Origin: Paenibacillus sp. GP183
GTDB lineage: Bacteria; Bacillota; Bacilli; Paenibacillales; NBRC-103111
Assembly: GCF_900104695.1 (NCBI RefSeq)
Contig: NZ_FNSW01000001.1
Span: forward strand, 620,001-684,000
Direction: 5' to 3'
DNA: 64,000 nucleotides
Shown: one piece after another, positions 39,804 through 46,982 of the stretch
Layout of the letters: each line of letters opens with the position of its first letter
Position numbering within the stretch: position 1 is the first letter of the stretch
Program-made: the position numbers and the translations under genes
The notes under the pieces: generated by a model
What the model was told of the DNA's origin: nothing
Database searches by the model: none
Seen by the model: the letters and a program-made list of their open reading frames with translations, nothing else

Positions 39804-40179
39804 TCATACAAGCTTGCCGTCACGCATTCGAACGACCTTATTCATATTGTCGGTCCATTCAGAATTATGAGGGGAGGCGGAACCACTGTCTCGAACAATA
39901 CCGAACTGCTGCGGGTAGGATCAGTCCCAGGTAACTGTAGGACCTGAATGGATTCCGACTCAGAAATATTGAAAGTCAATTGCGGATACCCGATGCTTTC
40001 GGCTCGATCCTCCACCACAATTCTTCCGGCCATCCCCGAGATTTGTTTATGGTCTCATTGTCAAAGTAATCCATAATATTAGACATCGCGACATAAAGCT
40101 GAATTGCCGCAAGGATTCCGAAAATGGTCAACGATGAACGTGTGATTCTGAACCTGAGATTCTTATATGCAGCTGCCAC
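39804..40179 (-). pseudogene. ABC exporter remnant (FtsX-like permease start and ATPase tail)
   Basis: At 40179 the frame gives AAAYKNLRFRITRSSLTIFG then ILAAIQLYVAMSNIMDYFD, the first membrane helix of a MacB/FtsX-like permease. It shifts frame near 40.03 kb and continues as MAGRIVVEDRAESIGYPQLT to GPTI. A third frame ends with NKVVRMRDGKLV and a stop at 39804, which is how the ATP-binding partner proteins end. A two-gene exporter has collapsed to these pieces next to the TetR gene that may once have controlled it. Confidence 0.65.
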
Positions 40180-40453
40180 ATATGATCACCTTTTTTATTG
40201 ACATATTTGTCAATTTAAAAATACAATGTTTTACCTCATATTGTCAATACCTAAATTTATCGGGAGTTGCAGGATGATAAACCTAACCGCAGGGCGAGGA
40301 AACCTTAGGTTACACAGTATCCCCTTACAAATACGGAAGTTTCCTGATCCTTCTCCTCATCTAGGTAACTTTTGGCGCTGCTTCAAATATGTCAAAGCGC
40401 TGCGTGTTCTTTAGTATTGTCATTTCATGATTCTACGGGGTTTTATTTTCATG

Positions 40454-40587
40454 GGAGCGTAATAAAAGAACGGTTGCCGAAGCAACCGCCGTTATACCAC
40501 AATCGTATCCGTTACTTCAATAAACCAAAAAAGAAACTGCCACGAAGCAATTTCTCCACTATCGTACCCGTTTGCTTAACAAGGGCT
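40454..40587 (+). repeat. Two cassette-type repeats in tandem
   Basis: The first unit has GGGAGCGTAATAAAA, the hairpin CGGTTGC-CGAA-GCAACCG (40471-40488, same as at 32.25 kb) and ATCGTATCCGTTAC. The second has a weak hairpin (AGAAACTGC ... GCAATTTCT, about 40531-40553) and the right half-site ACTATCGTACCCGTTTGC (40559-40576). It lies about 100 bp downstream of the acetyltransferase stop at 40687. The tandem suggests loss of the gene that once lay between. Confidence 0.7.
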
Positions 40588-40686
40588 ACTGACTAACTGA
40601 TTCCAACCTCCGGTAAGCCCAGACGGACCGAGGGCAGAATGGCCCGATGCGTGAATACGATGTTACTGAAGTTCCCTGCTCTAGAT

Positions 40687-41130
40687 CTACTCTAAGTCCT
40701 TAATTAATGCTATAAGTCGCCCTGCTTCCTTAAATCCTATACTGGTATGAAAATCATAACTAACTTTATTATCAATGTAGATGTCGGATCCAATTTGTTT
40801 ACATCCTTTACCCTTTAGCCATTGTTCTCCTTCAGTTAATAGTTTTCTGGATATTCCTTTTCTTCTATGTCCAGGCTTAACATATATCCCTTCTATATAT
40901 CCCGTTGGGCTTGAATCTGAGCCTTCAACATAGTCCGTTCTAACAGACAAATAAATAAATGCAATAAATTCTTCATCTGTACAATAAAATAGCACCTTGT
41001 ACTTGTCCGATTGAAGAATATCCAGTAAAGTAACCCTAAGTTCCTCATAATCATAATCAGTCCATAAATCTAAGCCCATTTCTAAAAAAATATCAAGATG
41101 CTGTTGTTGGGCCTCAACGATCTTATCCAT
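40687..41130 (-). CDS. AAC(6')-type GNAT acetyltransferase
   Basis: The 147-residue protein has the layout of the short AAC(6') enzymes (Ig/Ih/Iy group): WTDYDYEELR, then TDYVEGSDSSPTGYIEGIYV, KPGHRRKGISRKLL (acetyl-CoA pyrophosphate loop, about 84-97), and GCKQIGSDIYIDNKVSYDFH then GFKEAGRLIAL. The EG..SSP.GYLEGI.V signature is specific to this group. Resistance is not proven by sequence. It is the second AAC(6')-like gene in the array and belongs to a different subfamily from the one at 30 kb. Confidence 0.8.
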   Translation of the reverse strand: MDKIVEAQQQHLDIFLEMGLDLWTDYDYEELRVTLLDILQSDKYKVLFYCTDEEFIAFIYLSVRTDYVEGSDSSPTGYIEGIYVKPGHRRKGISRKLLTEGEQWLKGKGCKQIGSDIYIDNKVSYDFHTSIGFKEAGRLIALIKDLE

Positions 41131-41500
41131 ATACTCACCTCTATCAATATTTTTTTTCGCCTTTAGGGAATTTCAGATGAACGTCAGCGAACGTCATGCT
41201 CACGAAAACCTTGACCCCTCGTACTGCGTTGCTGTAGTGTGATAAAGTGATTGGTACTCTTGGAGTTACGAGTGTGGACTAGACTTGCAGGTTGTTACAA
41301 ATATGACATCAGGGAACAACGCTGATTACTCCTTCATGAATTGATCAAAATGAGTAGCCAGCACCTAACTCAGTTTTTTCAGCAACTAAGTTGCTATCTT
41401 CATCATACCAAGGATTGATGTGCACCAAAACCTCTTCCACGTGCTGATTTATTATTATTTGTTTGATGCTTCGTGAAATAATGTCAAACGCTCAGTAATT

Positions 41501-41599
41501 GCATTAAACTGCCCGTTAGCACAGCAGGCCACCTGAGTTTATCATCGGCAGCCTGCTTGATCTTTGTTATGGAGCTATCGTACCCGTTAGCGTAATGAC
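41501..41599 (+). repeat. Best complete cassette-type repeat
   Basis: The left half GCATTAAACTGCCCGTTAGC is at 41501-41520. The imperfect hairpin AGCAGGC...GCCTGCT is at 41523-41557. The right half GAGCTATCGTACCCGTTAGC is at 41572-41591, followed by GTAATGAC. The right half is itself a short imperfect palindrome (GCTATCG/CGTTAGC). It lies 8 bp beyond the Nudix stop codon. Confidence 0.85.
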
Positions 41600-41607
41600 T
41601 TCATGAC

Positions 41608-42069
41608 TTAAGAAATTTTCCTAATATAAGCTTCTATACAATCTATATACTCTTTATCCATTGGTTTGGGTAAATTTTCTAAATAAAAGTATCTAAGCTC
41701 TTTGGATTCGGAATCTTCAATTACTAATTCTCCAGATACTTCATTAGTCATATATAATGCAGTTACTGAATAAAACTCGTCCCCATTAGATATTTTGTAA
41801 AAATATTCTGGACCAGAAAAAACATCAACTAACTCTAATTCACCTATTGTAAGCCCTGTTTCCTCGTAAACCTCTCTTTTGGCTGTATCTTTTAGAGACT
41901 CCCCTAATTCCATAAGCCCCCCCGGTAATCCCCAAGTACCATCTGTTCTATGCTGTAAAAGAATTTGCCCATTTTTATTTGCCATGATTACTAATGCCCC
42001 AGTTAATATAATTGGATTGTGTCCAACAAATGCCCTTAATTGCCGAAAGTATTCCATTTTATCACCCAA
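41608..42069 (-). CDS. Nudix hydrolase
   Basis: The 153-residue protein contains the Nudix box GGLMELGESLKDTAKREVYE followed by ETGL (about 49-72). TDGTWGLPGG precedes it. It resembles the small cytosolic Nudix proteins that hydrolyse nucleoside diphosphate derivatives. The start may be TTG 42069 or the ATG at 42057. It is a single gene between two cassette-type repeats (41.5 kb and the one split by IS110 copy B). Confidence 0.9.
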   Translation of the reverse strand: MGDKMEYFRQLRAFVGHNPIILTGALVIMANKNGQILLQHRTDGTWGLPGGLMELGESLKDTAKREVYEETGLTIGELELVDVFSGPEYFYKISNGDEFYSVTALYMTNEVSGELVIEDSESKELRYFYLENLPKPMDKEYIDCIEAYIRKIS

Positions 42070-42103
42070 TTCATATTTTCCTTATTTTAACATGCATTTC
42101 TGA

Positions 42104-42120
42104 ACATTACTGCCCGTTAG
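42104..42120 (+). repeat. Left half-site split by IS110 copy B
   Basis: GAACATTACTGCCCGTTAG ends at 42120, where the IS110 element begins. On the other side of the IS the repeat continues with TTGA and the perfect hairpin GAGAAGGCTGCCG/CGGCAGCCTTCTC (43898-43910 with 43921-43933). The repeat at 45.03 kb shows the uninterrupted form, GCCGTTAGTTGAAC. Confidence 0.8.
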
Positions 42121-42236
42121 CATTCCTGTAGAGCGTAAATTTTGAGCTTTGCAAAAAAACGAGCGCCTCGGTACGATGGGAGTAGGTAACGGGTCAAAGC
42201 CCTTTTAAATCCCATCATCCAGGAGGACGCTCTACT

Positions 42237-43508
42237 ATGAAGTTTAAATCGCAAGCCAGACAAAATCAACTCATTGAAAAGATTACCTCTTCGCATCTCG
42301 TTGTCGGGATCGACATCGCTCAGCAGACACATGTTGCACGCGCTGTAAACTTTCGCGGCATCATCATTGGAGAAGCGTTGTCGTTTACGAATGACGAAGA
42401 TGGATTTAACAGCCTACTTCAATGGATCCAGAAGCTGCAAACAGCTCATCAATTAAGTGCGACCGTCGTCGGCATGGAACCTACGGGACACTATTGGCTT
42501 AACGTGTCTCGATGGTTGGCTGCACGCCAATTTGAAGTCGTTTTGGTGAATCCGCATCTTGTGAAAAAGAACAAAGAGAACCGAGATAATACGCCCTCAA
42601 AGAGCGACAAAAAGGATGCCCTTGTCATCGCCGACATGGTGAAGAACGGGTACTACTCGTTTAGACGCAACACCCCTGAAGCGTTCGAGGAACTCCGTGT
42701 TCTTCTTTCGAACCGGGACTCTGTGGTGAAACGTCTCGTCAGTGCAAAAAACCAAATCCACCGTTGGGTGGACATTGTTTTCCCGGAATTGCGGCAGGTA
42801 TTCAAGCACATCACGTGTATCGGTGCCTTGGTCACGCTACGCCTCTTCCCTACACCGGCAGAATTAAGCCAACTACAACCGCAAGACGTGATTAAAGGGT
42901 GGAAATCAATCATGAAGCGGCACAGTGGATCACGAAAAGCCCAGGAACTCGTTACACTGGCCAGCCGCTCTGTCGGATCTCGCCAAGCTACGCATGCATA
43001 CCAACTGCATTTGAAGCAACTGCTTGCCGAGTATGACCTGGCCTGCGAGCAGCTGCAGGTCGTAGAGCAGGAGATCGTCGCTGTGTTAGAGCGCATTCCC
43101 TTTGCAAAATCCATGCTTGCGATCAAGGGAATTAGTGTCATTTCACTGGCCGGTATTCTGGGTGAGGCTGGGGATTTAAGCGGATTTGTTCACGGGAATG
43201 CCTTGCTGCGCCATGCCGGCCTAAATCTTGCGGAATCCAGCTCCGGTAAATGGACCGGACAAATGGTCATTAGTAAGCGCGGTCGCTCCCGGCTCCGCCG
43301 CTTCCTCTACATAGCGACCATGTGTTTAGTGATGAACAATCCAGAGTTTCAAGCGATGCATAAATACAATGTGAACGTGAAGAAGATGAAGAAAATGAAG
43401 TCCATTATGAAGCTCTGCGGTAAATTGGCTCGCATCTTGGTGGGGATGGCTCGCAGTGGTCAAGCCTACACACCATTGAAAACATTGCCACTTGAACAAG
43501 CAGCTTAA
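42237..43508 (+). CDS. IS110-family transposase/recombinase, copy B
   Basis: The 423-residue protein is intact, with the same DEDD and Tnp_IS116 motifs as copy A (GIDIAQQTHVA, GMEPTGHYW, AESSSGKWTGQMVIS). About ten substitutions separate the two, for example GISVISLAG for GLSAISLAG and TPLKTLPLEQ for TPMKTWPLEQ at the end. The two copies therefore diverged before or since their insertion and are not the result of very recent duplication. Confidence 0.95.
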   Translation: MKFKSQARQNQLIEKITSSHLVVGIDIAQQTHVARAVNFRGIIIGEALSFTNDEDGFNSLLQWIQKLQTAHQLSATVVGMEPTGHYWLNVSRWLAARQFEVVLVNPHLVKKNKENRDNTPSKSDKKDALVIADMVKNGYYSFRRNTPEAFEELRVLLSNRDSVVKRLVSAKNQIHRWVDIVFPELRQVFKHITCIGALVTLRLFPTPAELSQLQPQDVIKGWKSIMKRHSGSRKAQELVTLASRSVGSRQATHAYQLHLKQLLAEYDLACEQLQVVEQEIVAVLERIPFAKSMLAIKGISVISLAGILGEAGDLSGFVHGNALLRHAGLNLAESSSGKWTGQMVISKRGRSRLRRFLYIATMCLVMNNPEFQAMHKYNVNVKKMKKMKSIMKLCGKLARILVGMARSGQAYTPLKTLPLEQAA

Positions 43509-43542
43509 ACCTCAATACTACCGTTTTGTAAGACGTAGATTG

Positions 43543-43859
43543 GCTTATTCGCAGGATTTCAAAGAAAGCACGGAGTACCGGATGAATTCAACCAAAGGGC
43601 ACTGACCCGTACCGTTAGCAATACCGGCCTCCACCCCTTGGATAGGTGTAACGAAGGAATGAGAGGGCTATGACCCGTTGAGACATGGGAGTGAAAACCT
43701 CCGAGGGTGGCGTGGAGAATGCGTGCAGTATATGGAAACAACTGGAGATATTACTCCTCTCCTCTATTCCCGCATGCCTTCATTGTTGCCCAAGTATAGT
43801 ACGGTCACCCCCACTTATCCTAAACTCCTAATCAAAGGGGCGAAATCCTGCGAATAAGC
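43543..43859 (+). ncRNA. Bridge-RNA candidate of IS110 copy B
   Basis: It has the same frame as copy A: the outer inverted repeat GCTTATTCGCAGGATTTC (43543-43560) with its complement (43842-43859). The first loop holds GATGAATTCAACC (43581-43593) and CCGTTAGCA (43612-43620). TCAAC (43588-43592) is complementary to GTTGA at the right junction (43895-43899). CCGTTAGCA equals the left junction (42114-42122) over nine bases. The loop differs from copy A where the flanks differ. The donor-loop GGAATG is conserved. Confidence 0.75.
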
Positions 43860-43955
43860 GAGCAAACGTGAGAAAACTGAATCGTACCGAGGGAGTTGAG
43901 AAGGCTGCCGATCTTGCTGTCGGCAGCCTTCTCCTGATGTTTATTGATCTATACC

Positions 43956-44183
43956 TTACTTCTGTGGTTCTTTTAAACGATCCTCAACTATTCTACTCAT
44001 TTCAATTTCGATCCAAAGTTTTAAATCTGGTGATTTCAATCGTAAGATTTTATTATCATATGAAATGGCTACCTGATCACTTACAGATACTGAGGTAGTC
44101 ATCCAACCGTTTGAGATTGTTATCGATATGGGATCGAAAGCATCGACGATCCCTATTGATTTTCCGTCTTTGGTTTTCATCAC
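43956..44183 (-). CDS. Small hypothetical protein
   Basis: A 75-codon ORF (MMKTKDGKSIGIVDAFDPIS, then VSVSDQVAISYDNKIL) ends IVEDRLKEPQK. It is beta-rich in appearance, with no signal or membrane segment and no family I recognise. It lies between the repeat hairpin at 43.9 kb and the methyltransferase gene. It has no strong ribosome binding site, so it may be the tail of a larger lost gene. Confidence 0.4.
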   Translation of the reverse strand: MMKTKDGKSIGIVDAFDPISITISNGWMTTSVSVSDQVAISYDNKILRLKSPDLKLWIEIEMSRIVEDRLKEPQK

Positions 44184-44221
44184 AAACTCATAAGTTCTAC
44201 CGCCTTAACTACGAAATATCG

Positions 44222-44908
44222 TCACATTAGTTTTCTTCCATATAAAACAACAAAGTTGAAATACTTAAAAACACAATCTACATCCAAAAAGCCAATTTCT
44301 TGTAACCAATTGATTTGTGTTTTTAAATTTGACATTCTATCGAGTTTCGTTCTTTCATAAGCGGACTCAATTTCGTCAATAGATAAACCACTGGCTTCAA
44401 CTTTTTTCTTCCAGTCATTTTTATAAAGGGATTCAATAAACGAGGTATCACCAAGAACTTGATCAGCATTAATAAATACACCTTTATTCTTCAAATTCAA
44501 ATATGTGTTTTTGTATAGTTCCAGTTTATTAGTATCTGCAAGATGGTGAATCGAAAGGGCTGAAATGATAATGTCATACTTCTCATGCGAAATAAAATTT
44601 GTATAATCATCCAGTACATAGTTAACATTAGTAAATCCCTTAAGTCTTGACTTCGCAACCTCTAACATTTTTTCGGAAATATCAATTAGAGTAATCTTTG
44701 CTTCGGGATATTTCTGTAATATGAGTGACGAAAACAATCCTGTTCCAGCACCTAAATCTAATATATTAGGGGAATTCGAATTTGCATCTGCAATAGATAC
44801 TGATACATTATAAAAATCATCAAAGCATGGTATAAGTTTTCTTCTTTGATTATCATATTCATGTGCAACTTCATCAAATTTGATACTAACATCATTTCGA
44901 CTTTCCAC
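44222..44908 (-). CDS. Class I SAM methyltransferase
   Basis: The start is the GTG at 44908, six bases after GGAGGTG, giving 228 residues. Motif I lies in PNILDLGAGTGLFSSLILQK, followed by ITLIDISEKMLEVAKSRL, YDIIISALSIHHLADTNK and GVFINADQVLGDTSF. It is close to the Methyltransf_25 group that includes small-molecule methyltransferases. The substrate is unknown. It is AT-rich, alone between cassette-type repeats. Confidence 0.85.
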   Translation of the reverse strand: MESRNDVSIKFDEVAHEYDNQRRKLIPCFDDFYNVSVSIADANSNSPNILDLGAGTGLFSSLILQKYPEAKITLIDISEKMLEVAKSRLKGFTNVNYVLDDYTNFISHEKYDIIISALSIHHLADTNKLELYKNTYLNLKNKGVFINADQVLGDTSFIESLYKNDWKKKVEASGLSIDEIESAYERTKLDRMSNLKTQINWLQEIGFLDVDCVFKYFNFVVLYGRKLM

Positions 44909-45030
44909 ACATACCACCTCCAAAATATCTAAGTTTCTATTTCTATAATATTTCAAAAGGAGTTATTCGTAAAATATATTAAAACTATGAACATAATAGA
45001 TTTTACCTATATAAAAAAGTTCGATAAATT

Positions 45031-45105
45031 TCATTAAACTGGCCGTTAGTTGAACAAAAAAGCTGCCAATCGGCAGCCTTAATGTCATTAAATTATCGTA
45101 CCCGT
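45031..45105 (+). repeat. Cassette-type repeat split by the third IS110
   Basis: The left half ATTAAACTGGCCGTTAG (45033-45049) is followed by TTGAACAAAA, the hairpin GGCTGCCGATTGGCAGC read on the opposite strand (about 45062-45078), and the right half TTATCGTACCCGT (45093-45105), where the IS begins. The remainder of the right half, TTTAGTTTAAT, resumes at 46874. Confidence 0.8.
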
Positions 45106-45139
45106 CCCTCGGTTTTAAGGGTTTTTCTTACGTATGCTC

Positions 45140-45465
45140 ACTCATTCGTAGGATTTCATCACCTTGGGATACAGTAATCGTTAGGGAAGTAAGCTGTTGA
45201 GAGCCCGCTGTTACCTTTTTGGGCATACAGGAATAGAAGAAATGGTTGGAACATTTCCCCAAAGCCTTTTTCTACTGCACGCTTCCTCCACCATTTCCCT
45301 GGAAGTTCACCATCCCATAGCTCAACGGGTCTATGCCCTTACATTCCATCGTTATACTTGTCCAAGGTGTGGAGACCGATAGCGTTTAGCGGATGGGTCT
45401 ATGCCCTTATCGGGTACGAACTCGGTCCTCCGTGCTTTCTTTGTTTTGAAATCCTACGAATGAGT
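45140..45465 (-). ncRNA. Bridge-RNA candidate of the third IS110
   Basis: The outer inverted repeat is TGAAATCCTACGAATGAGT (45447-45465) with its complement (45140-45158). Compared with copies A/B several positions have changed on both arms in a compensating way. The first loop is closed by a GGAG-GACCGA stem with TCGGTC-TCC. On the minus strand it holds UCGUACCCG (45419-45411), exactly complementary to the nine bases at the element's right junction (45104-45096 read on the minus strand). The other arm has CUAAAC (45389-45384), equal to the left junction (46878-46873). The second loop has GGAAUG, complementary to the element start. Confidence 0.78.
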
Positions 45466-45489
45466 CAATCTACATGGCTTTCAGATGTC

Positions 45490-46776
45490 TTATGCTGCTT
45501 CTGTAAAAAAGGAACTCGCTTTTTCGGGGGAAAACGGTTCTCCGCTTTGGACGATGCCGATCAGGATCCGAGCCAGTTTTCCAAGAAGTTTAAATATCGA
45601 CTGTTGTTTCTTCATTTTCTTGACTTGAACATTGTGTTCATGCAACTTTCGAAAGACGGGATTTGTTCCCACAAGGCTGATCGTAGCCAGATACATATAT
45701 TTTCGCAGCTTCGCATCTCCTCGTTTGGAAAGCACGATCTGCCCCTTTCGCTTACCAGACGTGCTTTCGGCCAGATTTAAGCCCGCTTTACGCAATAACT
45801 GTCGTCCATGGGCATACTGTTTGAGGTCGCCTGCACCGGATAGAATGGCCGCGATGAAGATCGGGCCAAGACCTTTAACCGTCCGTAGTTGCTGGGCCAA
45901 AGGAATTTCACCGAGAAGTGCCCTTACTTCCTGTTCCATCTTCTCTAGTATTTCAACGATACGTTCATATTCTTTCAATAACCGCTCTAAATCTTGCTTC
46001 GCTTCGCTCAGAGCTGTCGTGTCTCCCACACTTTTCTTCGCTTGAGCGATGAGTTGCGCCGCTTTCTCCATTCCGGTTGAACCACCCGCTCGCTTCATAT
46101 GCTCTCTCCAACCGGTGATGACCTCCGATACGGATAGAGACTCTAGATCTAGCGGAGATGGGAATTCTTTGAGCGTAGCCAAGGATCGTGGGCAGGTCCA
46201 ATCATTGAAAGCGGATGTGTATTCGGGGAACCGAATGTCCAACCAACGGATGATCCGATTCTGCAGCCGGACACTATGAGTCACCCAAAATTCCCGATCA
46301 CTCATCACCGTACGCAACCTTTGGAACACGCTTGCCTGTCGCGTGTAATCGTAGTAGTATCCTCGACAGACGACGTCTGCAATGACAAGCGCGTCCTTGG
46401 GATCACTCTTGGATGGACTGTTATCGCGGTTCTCCTTGTTTCTTTTGGTGGTGGCCGGGTTCACCAAGACGACGTTAAGGCCTTTGTTTGCAAGCCAATT
46501 CGCCAAGTTCCACCAATAGTGTCCGGTGGGTTCCATACCGATGATGACGGTCTTCAGTTGGTGCTTTCGTTGTAATTCATCCATCCAACGTTGTAATTTT
46601 TCATAACCTTCAATTGCGTTTTTGAATGTGAGATGTCGCTTAGCAAGAACGATACCTCGAAAGTTAGTGACTTGAGCTACATGCATATCCTTTGCCATGT
46701 CGATACCTACAACGAGCTGAGTCGGGGAAATTCGTTCAATCCGTTGATTTTGTCCATTGATTTGCTTAAACTTCAT
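45490..46776 (-). CDS. IS110-family transposase/recombinase, divergent
   Basis: I set the start at 46776 (MKFKQINGQN) after GGAGGCG, giving 428 residues. A longer reading from 46917 would run through the leader stem. The DEDD domain shows LVVGIDMAKDMHVAQVTNF, VIIGMEPTGHYWWNLANWL and SKSDPKDALVIADVV. The C-terminal domain has AGLNLAESTSGKRKGQIVLS. The frame is intact. Confidence 0.93.
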   Translation of the reverse strand: MKFKQINGQNQRIERISPTQLVVGIDMAKDMHVAQVTNFRGIVLAKRHLTFKNAIEGYEKLQRWMDELQRKHQLKTVIIGMEPTGHYWWNLANWLANKGLNVVLVNPATTKRNKENRDNSPSKSDPKDALVIADVVCRGYYYDYTRQASVFQRLRTVMSDREFWVTHSVRLQNRIIRWLDIRFPEYTSAFNDWTCPRSLATLKEFPSPLDLESLSVSEVITGWREHMKRAGGSTGMEKAAQLIAQAKKSVGDTTALSEAKQDLERLLKEYERIVEILEKMEQEVRALLGEIPLAQQLRTVKGLGPIFIAAILSGAGDLKQYAHGRQLLRKAGLNLAESTSGKRKGQIVLSKRGDAKLRKYMYLATISLVGTNPVFRKLHEHNVQVKKMKKQQSIFKLLGKLARILIGIVQSGEPFSPEKASSFFTEAA

Positions 46777-46982
46777 AATAAGAGCGCCTCCTTTGATGTT
46801 GTTGTTGACAAACCCATCATAACCGAGGCGCTCTTTTTTTAGCAAAGGCCATTTCTTAGCCCTTACAGGAATGTTTAGTTTAATAAAAAATGCTGTCCCT
46901 TCATGCTGTCTGCTCATTAGTGGTATTGCTTATCACAAATGGAACATCAAGTCGAATAGGTTAACGTGAAAAATGGATATGT

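Larger units (their letters stand above)
42121..43895 (+). mobile_element. IS110-family (IS1111-type) element, copy B
   Basis: This element is close to identical to the one at 22.95 kb over about 1.77 kb, including leader stem, transposase and downstream non-coding part. Differences concentrate in the first loop of the RNA region. It interrupts a cassette-type repeat exactly after GTTAG. No target duplication or terminal inverted repeats are seen, as expected. Confidence 0.9.
45106..46873 (-). mobile_element. IS110-family (IS1111-type) element, divergent third copy
   Basis: In its own orientation it begins CATTCCTGTAAGGG (46873 downward) and ends ACCGAGGG (45106), the same termini as copies A and B. 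It shares the leader stem and the RNA region layout but only moderate protein identity. It is inserted in the opposite orientation in the right half-site of a cassette-type repeat. Confidence 0.85.
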
